The notes: generated by a model not told the origin, from the letters alone. 27,081 nt of DNA from CAYQDR01 sp964416315 (GCA_964416315.1 CAYQDR010000062.1:1-27081), one strand, 5' to 3'. Numbered from the stretch's first letter, positions 13,294-20,940 are shown. Numbers and translations are program-made.

Positions 13294-14439
13294 TCACATC
13301 CTCTCGATGATCGTCGCAATCCCCTGGCCGAACCCGATGCACATCGTCTGGAGGCCGAACCGGCCGCCCGACCGCTCGAGCTCGTGGAGGAGCGTCGTGA
13401 GGAGCTTGGCCCCCGTGCAGCCGAGCGGGTGACCCAGCGCGATCGCGCCGCCGCTGACGTTCACCCTGGACATGTCCGGATGCAGCTCCCGCTCCCAGGC
13501 GAGCACGACCGAGGCGAACGCCTCGTTGATCTCGACGCGGTCCACGTCGGCGAGCGTCATCCCCGCCTTCCGGAGGACGCGCTGGGTCGCCGGGATCGGC
13601 CCCGTCAGCATGATCGTCGGGTCCACGCCCGCGAGCGCCGTGGCGACGAACCGCGCGCGCGGCTTGAGGCCGAGCGCCCGGGCCTTCTCCCCCGACATGA
13701 CGAGGAGCGCCGCCGCGCCGTCGGAGATCTGGCTCGAGTTGGCGGCCGTGACGACGCCATCGGGCTTGAACGACGGGGCGAGGCTCGCCATCTTCTCCCG
13801 GTTCACGGGGACCCGCACCCCTTCGTCCGTGTCGAACCTGGCGCCATCGGGGAGCGTCACGGGCACGATCTCCCGCTTGAACCGCCCCTCGGCGATCGCC
13901 CGGCCGGCCTTCTCGTGGCTCTGGGCCGAGAACTCGTCGAGCTGGGCGCGCGTGAGCCCCCACTTCTCGGCGATGAGCTCGGCGGAGATCCCCTGCGGGA
14001 CGATCTGGTAGCGCTCGGCGAGCTTCGGGCTGATCGGCCCTTCCCCGGGGCCCTGCCCGTTCGAGCCCATCGGGACGCGCGTCATGTGCTCCACGCCGCC
14101 CACGATCACGCAGTCGTGCTGACCCGCCGCGACCATGCCAAAGCCGAAGTTCGCGGCCTGCTGGCCCGAGCCGCACATGCGGTCCAGCGTCGTGCCGCAG
14201 ACGTCGACCGGGAACCCGGCGATCAGCGCGGCGTTCCGCGCGATGTTGAACCCCTGCTCGCCGACCTGGTCGACGCAGCCGAGGACCACGTCCTCGACGA
14301 CGCCGGGATCCACCCCCGCCCGCTGGACCAGCGCCCGGAGCACGTGCGCCATGAGGTCGTCCGGGCGGACGCCGGTGAGCTTCCCGTTCCGGCGTCCGAC
14401 GGCCGAGCGGACGGCTTCGACGATGACGGCCTCTGGCAT
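13294..14439 (-). CDS. Acetyl-CoA acyltransferase (thiolase)
   Basis: A 381-aa thiolase of normal length. Catalytic residues are in place: nucleophile C89 (DRMCGSGQQA), NEAFA near 305-309, H337 (GGAIALGHPLG) and C367 (TMCIGFGQG). It condenses or cleaves acyl-CoA thioesters, in fatty-acid or aromatic-acid beta-oxidation or the reverse. GGAGG precedes the ATG at 14439, and a good promoter lies at 14481-14509. It is the first gene of an operon with the 27-aa zinc ribbon and the dehydrogenase. Substrate chain length cannot be told. Confidence 0.93.
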   Translation of the reverse strand: MPEAVIVEAVRSAVGRRNGKLTGVRPDDLMAHVLRALVQRAGVDPGVVEDVVLGCVDQVGEQGFNIARNAALIAGFPVDVCGTTLDRMCGSGQQAANFGFGMVAAGQHDCVIVGGVEHMTRVPMGSNGQGPGEGPISPKLAERYQIVPQGISAELIAEKWGLTRAQLDEFSAQSHEKAGRAIAEGRFKREIVPVTLPDGARFDTDEGVRVPVNREKMASLAPSFKPDGVVTAANSSQISDGAAALLVMSGEKARALGLKPRARFVATALAGVDPTIMLTGPIPATQRVLRKAGMTLADVDRVEINEAFASVVLAWERELHPDMSRVNVSGGAIALGHPLGCTGAKLLTTLLHELERSGGRFGLQTMCIGFGQGIATIIERM

Positions 14440-14480
14440 GGGAGCCTCCTTGGCGTGACGGCGGCTGCGTTCTCGTCCCC

Positions 14481-14509
14481 ACTATACCGGCGCGTGAGCG
14501 CGGCCGCAA
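14481..14509 (-). promoter_or_regulatory. Promoter of the thiolase operon
   Basis: On the - strand, TTGCGG (14509-14504), a 17-bp spacer and TATAGT (14486-14481), giving a leader of about 35 nt. Confidence 0.55.
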
Positions 14510-14661
14510 CCAACGCCAACACGCCGACGGGCTCATCCCCTTGCCGTCCCCCGTCGCCTCCGGTCCGGCGCGCCTTCGGGGTCTCGGTGGAAGCCTTCGA
14601 GGCGGAGGCCCGCGGGCGGCTCCGCGAGGAGCTCGGCAGTCAGGCCGCCTCGCCGGAGTGA
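14494..14661 (+). CDS. Possible 55-aa small ORF, doubtful
   Basis: A GTG at 14494 opens a 55-codon frame divergent from thiolase. The second half (GVSVEAFEAEARGRLREEL) reads as a good amphipathic helix; the first half is low complexity. No ribosome binding site is seen. It may be the tail of a lost gene or chance in GC-rich DNA. Confidence 0.2.
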   Translation: MSAAATNANTPTGSSPCRPPSPPVRRAFGVSVEAFEAEARGRLREELGSQAASPE

Positions 14662-14679
14662 GCCGGCCGCGCGCCGGCG

Positions 14680-15870
14680 TCAGCCCGCGGCGGACTCGGG
14701 GCGGCGCCGGGCCACGCGGTAGACCACGTGGCCCAGCCAGAAGGCGTGCATGCCGACCGCGACGACCAGCATCAGGGCCGGCAGCGCGGCGGGCAGCCAG
14801 GCGAGCGCGAGGATGAAGCCGGCCAGCATCGCGTAGAAGCCGTTCCGGTTGCTGAGGCCGTGGAGCACGACGCCGGCGGCGGACGCGGGCGGCGGCGAGA
14901 TCTTCGCGAGCGCGGCGCCCGCCCCCACACCCACCGCGGCCACCGTCCCCAGCACCGCCCCGCCCCCGCCCACGAGGCGCTCGACCGTCAGACCCAGCGC
15001 GAGCACGATCAGCGCGTGGACGAGCGTGTCCGCGACGATGTCGAGCCACTCGCCGAGGGCCGACTCGGTGAGCGTCAGGCGGGCGACCTCGCCGTCCGCG
15101 TGATCGAGCACCGTCGACGCGGCGTAGAGCCCGAACCCCGCCAGGGCGCTCGCGGGGCTCCCACGCCAGAAGCACCAGGCCGCGATCACCCCGACGAGCA
15201 GGCTCGCCCCCGTCACCACGTTCGGCGTGAGCCCGGCCGCCACGGCCCCGCGGGTGACGAGTCGCGACAGGCGCCGGTGGAGCGCCGTATCGAGCCGCGT
15301 GTCGAGGGGACTCCCGAGCTGCGTGTACAGGCGCGCCTCGGCGGCCACCGCGGCCGCGGGGGTCGCGACGCGGACGTACCAGCCCGCGGCCGCCCGATCG
15401 GCGACCCCGCCGGCCCCGAGGGCGTCCCCGAGCACCGCGCCCACCGGTTCGCCGGCTGCCAGGCGCCCCCAGAGCGACCGCACGAGTGCGCCCGAGGCGG
15501 CGACGACCGGGGCGTCGCTCCCCGCTGACTCGGTGAGCACGGCGGGCACGGGTCCGTCGAGGAGCTCCCGCATCGCCGTGGCCGGCGCGAGGGCGGCCGC
15601 CGGGACGAGCAGCGCGGGCTCAGCCGGCGCCTCACTGCCGGCCTCGAGCCAGACGGCCGCGGCGCGGGCCGCCGGCACCCCGGCGATCGCCCGCTCGAGC
15701 GCGGTCCCGCGGAAGGACGCGGGCAGGCCGACCCGGGTGGCCCCCGCGCGCACCGCCGCCATCAGCGCACGGAACGCGACTGGCCAGCCCGCGACGGTCA
15801 GCAGCGCCGCCCGCGCGTCGTCCGGGACGGCGAGGTAGAGGACCGCCTGAGGGATCACGAAGGGCGACAC
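14680..15870 (-). CDS. CDP-alcohol phosphatidyltransferase family protein with N-terminal domain
   Basis: About 396 aa from the GTG at 15870. The C-terminal 200 residues are a membrane enzyme with the complete family motif D-x2-D-G-x2-A-R-x8-G-x3-D-x3-D (DHADGEVAR ... GEWLDIVAD, about residues 256-281) and several hydrophobic helices. It should transfer an alcohol phosphate onto a CDP-activated lipid or polyol. The N-terminal 200 residues are an Ala-rich alpha/beta domain resembling the nucleotidyltransferase half of bifunctional inositol-phosphate enzymes, though I see no clear nucleotide loop. The start is uncertain: the frame is open to a GTG at 16002 that overlaps the stop of a hydrolase remnant, but the extra 44 residues look non-coding. 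Confidence 0.8.
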   Translation of the reverse strand: MSPFVIPQAVLYLAVPDDARAALLTVAGWPVAFRALMAAVRAGATRVGLPASFRGTALERAIAGVPAARAAAVWLEAGSEAPAEPALLVPAAALAPATAMRELLDGPVPAVLTESAGSDAPVVAASGALVRSLWGRLAAGEPVGAVLGDALGAGGVADRAAAGWYVRVATPAAAVAAEARLYTQLGSPLDTRLDTALHRRLSRLVTRGAVAAGLTPNVVTGASLLVGVIAAWCFWRGSPASALAGFGLYAASTVLDHADGEVARLTLTESALGEWLDIVADTLVHALIVLALGLTVERLVGGGGAVLGTVAAVGVGAGAALAKISPPPASAAGVVLHGLSNRNGFYAMLAGFILALAWLPAALPALMLVVAVGMHAFWLGHVVYRVARRRPESAAG

Positions 15871-15998
15871 CCCCTGCGCACGCTCGGGACCGCCGGCCCC
15901 CGGCTCCGAGGGGGACGTCGGTGGCCGAATCTTAGCATCTCTCCTCGTTGGCGCCCTGCGGAATAGGCCGCGGTCTCCCGTCAGGACTCCGATCCGGG

Positions 15999-16109
15999 TC
16001 ACCAGGCCCGGATCGCCTGGACGATCTCCTCCGGCGCGTCCTCCTGGATGAAGTGGCTCGCGCCCCGGCGTCTGAGGGGCGGGAGCCGGGGGGGCAGCGC
16101 CGATGCCAT
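15999..16109 (-). pseudogene. Alpha/beta-hydrolase C-terminal remnant
   Basis: A 36-codon frame ends in ASHFIQEDAPEEIVQAIRAW, the typical tail of haloalkane dehalogenase or epoxide hydrolase-like proteins, including the catalytic His (SHF). Everything upstream of that His, including the nucleophile elbow, is gone, so no enzyme is made. Its TGA overlaps a GTG (16002) in the frame of the phosphatidyltransferase, suggesting that the two genes once formed an operon. Confidence 0.6.
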
Positions 16110-16159
16110 CGTGCTCGCATGATAACAGCGGAGCCGGCGGGCCTCGGCTCGCGGGTTCT

Positions 16160-16167
16160 GGTATAGT
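16160..16167 (+). promoter_or_regulatory. Extended -10 box before the PPOX gene
   Basis: TGGTATAGT (16159-16167) is an extended -10 that ends 8 bp before the GTG start at 16176, so the transcript would be leaderless or nearly so. No -35 box is seen. Confidence 0.45.
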
Positions 16168-16175
16168 GCCTCGAC

Positions 16176-16574
16176 GTGAGCCCCGACCTCGAGGCCGCCC
16201 TCCGCCGCGCGAAGTACATGTACCTGACGACGTACGGCCCGACCGGGAAGCCCGGCACCGTCCCCACCTGGCTCTGGCCCCACGACGGCGCGGTCTACTT
16301 CACGACGCAGCGGGCGAGCCTCAAGGCCCGCCGCATCCAGCAGAACGGCCGCGTGACGGTCCACGTCGGGCGCCGTGACGGGCCGGCGTTCGAGGGGCGC
16401 GCGGAATGGGTGGACGACCGCCCCGACGTCGAGGCGGCGCTCCTCCGGGCCTACCGGCGGAAGTACTGGCTCGTCGTCCCCCTGTGGATGGGGCGCCACA
16501 TCCGCCGGGGGCTCGGGGCCAAGACGAGCGTCCTGATCCGGATCACGCCCCTCGGCGGCGGAGCGGGCTCGTGA
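16176..16574 (+). CDS. PPOX-class (pyridoxamine 5'-phosphate oxidase fold) protein
   Basis: A 132-aa flavin-binding split-barrel protein. The N-terminal part YMYLTTYGPTGKPGTVPTWL followed by VYFTT and ASLKARRIQQNGRV is the usual pattern of F420- or FMN-dependent PPOX-class reductases, cytosolic, binding the cofactor as a dimer. The substrate is unknown. The GTG start is followed by family-like sequence and preceded by an extended -10 box only 8 bp away. The stop overlaps the next gene as GTGA, starting a three-gene operon with a HAD hydrolase and a small exported peptide. Confidence 0.82.
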   Translation: MSPDLEAALRRAKYMYLTTYGPTGKPGTVPTWLWPHDGAVYFTTQRASLKARRIQQNGRVTVHVGRRDGPAFEGRAEWVDDRPDVEAALLRAYRRKYWLVVPLWMGRHIRRGLGAKTSVLIRITPLGGGAGS

Positions 16575-17203
16575 CCGCGCCCGGCCCGATCCGGGGGGTC
16601 ATCCTCGACTACGGCGGCGTGATCCACGACATGCGGTGGGACGTCCTGCGGGAGCTCGAGGCCGCCCACGCGCTCCCGCGCAACGCGCTCCTCGAGACGC
16701 TCTATCGCACGCCGACGTGGAAGGCGCTCGAACAGGGGCGGGGCGACCGCGAGGCGTGGCTCGAAGAATCCCACCGGCTCCTCGAGGCGCAGGCCGGCCG
16801 TGCCCTGCCGCGGCTCCACGAGGCGTGGCGCGCGAGCCAGCGGCCGATCGCGGAGAACATCGCCCTTGTCCGGGCGCTCCGGCCGCCGTACCGGATCGCG
16901 ATCCTCTCGAACGCCGACGCCTCGCTCCGGGCGCGCCTCCGCGACGGCCTCGGGATCCACGATCTCTTCGACGCCATCGTCTGCTCCGCGGAGGTCGGGA
17001 TCGCCAAGCCCGAGCCCGCGATCTACCGCCTTGCGGCGGAGCGCCTCCGCCTCCCCCCCGAAGCCTGCGTCTTCGTGGACGACTACGAGACGAACGTCGA
17101 GGCCGCCCGGGCGGTCGGCATGCAGGCGGTCTTCTACCGGATCGACCGCGGGGACGACCTCGGGGCGCTCCTCGGCGCGCTGGGCGTGCGGCCGGTCCGG
17201 TGA
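16571..17203 (+). CDS. HAD-superfamily hydrolase (subfamily IA type)
   Basis: A 210-aa phosphatase-like enzyme. Motif I is LDYGGV with nucleophile D13; the usual second Asp is replaced by Gly, as in YihX-like members. Motif II is ILSNAD (S113), motif III is K146 (GIAKPEP), and motif IV is D170/D171 (VFVDDYETN). A helical cap lies between motifs I and II. It probably dephosphorylates a small sugar phosphate or nucleotide. The GTG at 16571 overlaps the PPOX stop, and its own TGA overlaps the GTG of the next small gene, so all three are translationally coupled. Confidence 0.87.
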   Translation: MTAPGPIRGVILDYGGVIHDMRWDVLRELEAAHALPRNALLETLYRTPTWKALEQGRGDREAWLEESHRLLEAQAGRALPRLHEAWRASQRPIAENIALVRALRPPYRIAILSNADASLRARLRDGLGIHDLFDAIVCSAEVGIAKPEPAIYRLAAERLRLPPEACVFVDDYETNVEAARAVGMQAVFYRIDRGDDLGALLGALGVRPVR

Positions 17204-17328
17204 GGGCGGCGGCGCTCGCGCTCCTGGCGGTCCTGGGGCTCGCCGGTGAGGCGGATGCCGACCGGATCTTCTACTCCCTCTCGGACTGCCTCGCGGAGGG
17301 TCTGCAGGCGCTCTGCCCGGCGCCTTGA
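17200..17328 (+). CDS. 42-aa exported peptide, perhaps cut short by in-frame TGA
   Basis: A GTG at 17200 overlaps the HAD stop (GTGA). The product begins with a signal-peptide-like segment (LALLAVLGLAGEADA) followed by DRIFYSLSDCLAEGLQALC with two Cys. After the TGA at 17326 the same frame stays open for 23 more codons with coding-like composition (SYVVEHYLRAEGNRSRK) to a TAG at 17398-17400. The gene may be longer and interrupted by a nonsense change or sequence error. No family is recognised. Confidence 0.45.
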   Translation: MRAAALALLAVLGLAGEADADRIFYSLSDCLAEGLQALCPAP

Positions 17329-17427
17329 GCCCGGCGCGTCCCCCCATCGTACGTGGTGGAGCACTACCTCCGGGCCGAGGGCAATCGCTCGCGCAAGTAG
17401 CCCCGCGGCCGGCGCGGGCCGAGCGGG

Positions 17428-17462
17428 CCCTCACCCTGCCCGCTCCCCCGGCGGGGGAGGGG
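17428..17462. repeat. REP-like palindrome overlapping MBL 3' end
   Basis: CTCCCCC (17443-17449) pairs with GGGGGAG (17453-17459) within a CCCTCACCCTGCCC context typical of interspersed GC-rich palindromes. It encodes the Pro-rich tail of the MBL protein. A similar core is at 23379-23392. Confidence 0.4.
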
Positions 17463-18258
17463 ACGCGTCCAGGGAAGCGAGGGCGAGGCGCCAGCCGTCG
17501 CGCGCGGCGGCGACCCGCACCCCAGTCTCCTGGCTGAGCGCCTCCGCGATCTCCCACGGACGCGCCCGGACCATGGTGAGCCCGAAGTGCGTGATCACGG
17601 CAAGCCGCGGGCGGATCGCCCCGATCAGGCGCCGCGCGTCCGGCACGGCGAGGTGGATCTCGTCGCGCGGGTCCCGGAAGACGACGTTCAGGATGAGGAG
17701 GTCCGTCCGGAAGGCGTCCTCGAGCTCCGGGAAGTAGCCCGTGCAGGCGATCAGGCCGATGGAGTGGCGGAGGCCGGCGAAGCGGAGGCCGTACGTCTCG
17801 ACCGGGTGCCGGAGCCGGAGCGGCGTCTCGAGGACGAGGTCGCCGACCGGGTAGCGGCCGCCGGCCTCGAGCGCGATCGTCTGCGCCGCGTACCCGCGCA
17901 CGTACCGGAGGATGACCGGATCGTCCTCGTACGCGTCGCGCGGCGCGAGGACCAGCCCCCGGGGTCGGGTCCCTCCGTGCGTCATCGCCTCGATCATGGC
18001 GTTGACGTCCCCGGAGTGGTCGAGGTGCTTGTGGGTGAGGACGACCGCGTCGAGCCGCGTCGGGTCCAGCCCGAGGGCTTTCCCGCGGACGTGGGCGAGG
18101 GCCCCGGGGCCAGGATCCACGTGGAGGCGGACACCGTCGAGGACGACCCAGAGGCCGCCGGTCGCGCGGGCCTGCGTCGCGGTCGTCATCCGCCCGCCAC
18201 CCGTGCCGACGAAGATGACCTGGTCGGCATCCGGCGCGGGCGGGACGGGGCGGGACAC
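17431..18258 (-). CDS. MBL-fold metallo-hydrolase
   Basis: A 275-aa metallo-beta-lactamase-fold protein with the metal motif THKHLDH at residues 75-81 and further ligands likely in LRHS, at LNVVFRD and in VITHFG near the C-terminus. It starts with VIFVGTGGGRMTT, as in ribonuclease Z/PhnP-like phosphodiesterases, so a nucleotide or cyclic phosphodiester substrate is likely, but this is inference. The last residues are Pro-rich and encoded by a palindromic repeat that probably moved the stop codon. The ATG at 18258 follows close behind the ttuA-like stop, so it may be part of the same operon. Confidence 0.85.
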   Translation of the reverse strand: MSRPVPPAPDADQVIFVGTGGGRMTTATQARATGGLWVVLDGVRLHVDPGPGALAHVRGKALGLDPTRLDAVVLTHKHLDHSGDVNAMIEAMTHGGTRPRGLVLAPRDAYEDDPVILRYVRGYAAQTIALEAGGRYPVGDLVLETPLRLRHPVETYGLRFAGLRHSIGLIACTGYFPELEDAFRTDLLILNVVFRDPRDEIHLAVPDARRLIGAIRPRLAVITHFGLTMVRARPWEIAEALSQETGVRVAAARDGWRLALASLDASPPPPGERAG

Positions 18259-18277
18259 GGGCGCGGGGCGGCGCCCG

Positions 18278-19276
18278 TCAGGGCGCGTGGATCTCGGAGG
18301 CGGCCCTCAGATCCGAGATGAGCCCGCGCAGGGCCGGCGGGTCGGTCGGCTCCGCGCGGGCGGGCCCGGTCGGCCCGGCGGCGCGGCGGACCTGGTCGGC
18401 GAGCCTGCAGAACGCACAGACCTCGCCCGTGGTCGTCTGCCCGCAGCGCGCGCACTCCCGGAGGTCCACCGCCTCGCTCGCCTGGAAAAGGTGGCGGGCG
18501 CGGTCGAGGTAGTTGAGGAAGAACGACGCCTTCGCGCCGGGGGAGGCGTCCTCGAGGCGGTTCAGGACCTCCTTGTGCGTGAGCGAGGTCGCGCCGCGCG
18601 CGAACGGGCACTCCTCGACGATGTAGTCGATGCCGCGGAGAAAGGCGTAGGCCGCGGTCTCCCGCTCGCTCAGCCGGAAGAGCGGCTTGACGCGGCGGAC
18701 CAGCTTCGGATGGCTGGCCTCGAGGACCGGCGTCTGGCGCGCGAGCGCCGAGGCGTCCCAGCGGAGCGTCGAGCCGAACAGCGTGGCCGCCTCGTCGTCG
18801 AGGTTGTGGCCGGTGGCGACCGCGCTGAAGCCGCCCTCGAGGGCCGCGCGGTTCATGATGTAGCGCTTGGACAGCCCGCACGCCGAGCAGGCCGGACGCC
18901 GCGTCACGTCCCGGACCTGCGGGATCCCCGCGCCCACCTCGGCCGCCACCCGGACGACGACGAGGCGCGCGCCGCGCTCGGCCGCGAACGCCTCGCACCT
19001 CGCCCGAGACTCCCGCGAGTAGTCGAAGATCCCGAGGTCGATGTAGAGCCCCGCGGTGCGGTAGCCGGCCTCCACGAGCACGTCCCAGAGCGCGAGGGAG
19101 TCCTTGCCCCCCGACACCGCGACGAGGACCGGCTCCTCCCGCGTGAACATCTTCCACCGGCGGATCGTCTCGAGGGTCTGGCGGCGGAAGAACGCGAGGA
19201 AGTCGTCCGCGCAGAAGGCCGTGTTGTGGCGGCGCAGCTCGAGGACCGCCCGGCCGCCGCACTTCCGGCACTTCAC
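18278..19276 (-). CDS. ttuA: TtuA/TtcA-family tRNA 2-thiouridine synthetase
   Basis: A 332-aa PP-loop sulfurtransferase from the GTG at 19276. It has an N-terminal zinc finger (C3, C6, C22), an ATP-binding PP-loop SGGKDS (55-60), C130/C133 (CSAC) and C223 (ECPFARG), and a C-terminal zinc finger (C275, C278, C287, C290). In Thermus TtuA, Cys130, Cys133 and Cys222 hold a [4Fe-4S] cluster, so the match in spacing is nearly exact. It should adenylate a tRNA uridine and add sulfur supplied by the ubiquitin-like partner encoded just upstream (GTGA overlap). Which uridine, position 54 or the wobble base, cannot be told. Confidence 0.85.
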   Translation of the reverse strand: MKCRKCGGRAVLELRRHNTAFCADDFLAFFRRQTLETIRRWKMFTREEPVLVAVSGGKDSLALWDVLVEAGYRTAGLYIDLGIFDYSRESRARCEAFAAERGARLVVVRVAAEVGAGIPQVRDVTRRPACSACGLSKRYIMNRAALEGGFSAVATGHNLDDEAATLFGSTLRWDASALARQTPVLEASHPKLVRRVKPLFRLSERETAAYAFLRGIDYIVEECPFARGATSLTHKEVLNRLEDASPGAKASFFLNYLDRARHLFQASEAVDLRECARCGQTTTGEVCAFCRLADQVRRAAGPTGPARAEPTDPPALRGLISDLRAASEIHAP

Positions 19277-19473
19277 CGGCGGCCTCCCGAGATGACGGGG
19301 CGGAGCTCGACGACGTCGTCCTCGCGGACGACCTCGTCCACCGTGAGGAGCTCGCGCCCCCGGATGACGAGCACGGTCTCGGGCAGGACGCCGAGCTCGC
19401 TCAGGAGCTCGCGCACCCGGCGCCGGCCGGCCAGCTCGACCTCTTTCCCCTGGTTTCGGAGGATGACCTTCAT
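19273..19473 (-). CDS. ttuB: Ubiquitin-like sulfur carrier (ThiS/MoaD/TtuB type)
   Basis: A 66-aa beta-grasp protein. Its sequence order (MKVILRN, then RELLSELGVLPETVLVIRG, ELLTVDEVVREDDVVEL and ISGG) closely follows Thermus TtuB. Members carry sulfur as a C-terminal Gly-Gly thiocarboxylate to TtuA. Here Gly63-Gly64 are followed by Arg-Arg before the stop, so activation would need trimming unless the stop is wrong. The TGA overlaps the GTG of the ttuA-like gene. An extended -10 box (TGGTATAGT) ends 9 bp before the ATG at 19473, so the mRNA may be leaderless. The activating E1-like enzyme is not in the window. Confidence 0.82.
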   Translation of the reverse strand: MKVILRNQGKEVELAGRRRVRELLSELGVLPETVLVIRGRELLTVDEVVREDDVVELRPVISGGRR

Positions 19474-19482
19474 CGCGGGACA

Positions 19483-19490
19483 ACTATACC
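19483..19490 (-). promoter_or_regulatory. Extended -10 box before the ttuB-like gene
   Basis: On the - strand, TGGTATAGT ends 9 bp before the ATG. It is identical to the box before the PPOX gene. No -35 match is seen. Confidence 0.45.
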
Positions 19491-19505
19491 ACCCGGGCGC
19501 CGCTG

Positions 19506-19514
19506 TGCTATAGA
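19506..19514 (+). promoter_or_regulatory. Extended -10 box before the ligase gene
   Basis: TGCTATAGA ends 10 bp before the ATG at 19525, giving a divergent, nearly leaderless promoter in a 51-bp intergenic space. Confidence 0.35.
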
Positions 19515-19524
19515 CGGGGCGGCG

Positions 19525-20865
19525 ATGCCCGCCACGACGCCGGACACGCTCGCCCGCGCCAGCCTCCTCGTGATGCTCGGAGGCGTCCTGGCGGTCGTGG
19601 CGGTTGTCCCCCTCCTCGTCGATCCCACCACCCCGGCTAACATCTACTACGCGATCAAGGCTCGCGCGCTCTGGGGCCTCGCGCCGCTCCTGGCGCTCGC
19701 GTGGCTCGGCCGCGCGATCACCCGGCCCGCCTCCATCGACCGCGCGGTCGTCCTCCCCGCGCTCGTGTTCGCGCTCGTGGCCGCCGCGGCCACGTGGGGC
19801 TCGGTGGATTCGCGCTGGAGCCTCTGGGGCGCGCCGTGGCGGGACGAGGGGCTGCTGACGCTGCTCGCCTACGTCGCCGTCTTCCTGGCCGCGGCGGCGC
19901 TCCGAAGCCGCGCGCTCCTCCGGTGGTGGTGGGCGGCGACCCTGGCCGGCGCCTCCCTCGTCGCGCTCTACGGGATGGCGCAGTACGCGGGGTACGAGTG
20001 GCTCACCCGCGACTGGCAGCGGCAGGGCTGGTGGCAGGCCTTCTCGACGACGGGCAACCCGAACTGGCTCGGCGCCTACATGGCGCTCGTGACCCCGCTC
20101 GCCCTCGGCGCCGTCGCCGTGGCCGCGCGCCGGCGCGACCTCGCCCTCGCCACGGGCGCCCTCCTCCTCGTCCACCTGACCGCGCTGTTCACCTGGGGCC
20201 GGGCGGCGTGGCTCGCGCTCGCCCTCGCCCTCGGCGTCGCGACGGCGCTGGTCCTCCGGCAGTGGTCGGCCCTGCCGGTCCGCCGCTGCGGCGCGGCGCT
20301 GCTCCTGCTGGTGGCCGTGACGGCGCTGTTCGCGATCCCGGGAGGGCCGCTCCGGCCGCGCGGGCCGCGGAGTCCGGGTCCCGTCGTTCCGCTCGCACGC
20401 GCCCAGTCCACGGTCGAATTCCGCGACACGTCCGTCGAGTTGCGGCTCTACCTCTGGCGGAAGACGGCGGCGCTCCTCGCGCGCCGGCTGCTCCTCGGCT
20501 ACGGGCCGGAAGCCCTCGTCGCCGTGTTCCCGCAGCGGGACCCCGACAAGCTCCGGCTCCTGGGGCCCGCGATCCTCGTGGACAAGGCCCACAACGAGAC
20601 GCTCGACATGGCGCTCTCGCTCGGGCTCCTCGGCGTCGGCGCGTTCTGGTGGCTCGTGGCTGTGTGCCTGCGCCGCGCGTGGCTCGCAGCGCGCACGGCC
20701 GACGCCCGCGGGATGCTGGGGATCGGCTGCCTCGCCGGGATCGTGGCGTACCTCGTCGACCTCCAGTTCCACTTCAGCGTGGTCAGCGTGGCCCCGGTCT
20801 TCTGGAGCGTGCTGGGAGTCGCGGCCGCGCTCGGCGCGCCGGCGGCGCCGGAGGCGGAGACCTGA
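19525..20865 (+). CDS. O-antigen ligase/polymerase-family membrane protein
   Basis: A 446-aa polytopic inner-membrane protein with about ten to twelve hydrophobic helices. The family pattern is visible: FSTTGNPNWLGAYMALVTPL in the middle, then a large periplasmic loop (about residues 285-360) with YGPEAL, FPQRDPDKL and DKAHNETLD, followed by SLGLLGVGAFWWL. This resembles the Wzy_C/O-antigen ligase domain (PF04932), which joins glycans to lipid or protein acceptors. The acceptor is unknown, as no other glycan genes are intact here, though a glycosyltransferase fragment lies 3.6 kb away. It is transcribed divergently from the ttuB-like gene and convergently with mazF. Confidence 0.85.
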   Translation: MPATTPDTLARASLLVMLGGVLAVVAVVPLLVDPTTPANIYYAIKARALWGLAPLLALAWLGRAITRPASIDRAVVLPALVFALVAAAATWGSVDSRWSLWGAPWRDEGLLTLLAYVAVFLAAAALRSRALLRWWWAATLAGASLVALYGMAQYAGYEWLTRDWQRQGWWQAFSTTGNPNWLGAYMALVTPLALGAVAVAARRRDLALATGALLLVHLTALFTWGRAAWLALALALGVATALVLRQWSALPVRRCGAALLLLVAVTALFAIPGGPLRPRGPRSPGPVVPLARAQSTVEFRDTSVELRLYLWRKTAALLARRLLLGYGPEALVAVFPQRDPDKLRLLGPAILVDKAHNETLDMALSLGLLGVGAFWWLVAVCLRRAWLAARTADARGMLGIGCLAGIVAYLVDLQFHFSVVSVAPVFWSVLGVAAALGAPAAPEAET

Positions 20866-20940
20866 GGAGAGTCAGGGCGCGGCGCGGCCGAGCGTGAGGC
20901 TCGCCGAGGTCGCACCGGTGACCGCAGCGCTCACGACCGA

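Noticed and set aside
13214..15175. 653-codon - strand frame over thiolase and phosphatidyltransferase
   Set aside because: Arg/Gly-rich translation out of frame with two genes that have clear catalytic motifs.
17326..17400. Selenocysteine at TGA 17326
   Set aside because: No redox motif or convincing SECIS-like hairpin directly after the codon; a nonsense change or error is simpler.
19273..20772. 499-codon - strand frame ending in the sulfur carrier
   Set aside because: Only the last 66 codons are family-like; the rest is antisense to the O-antigen ligase.
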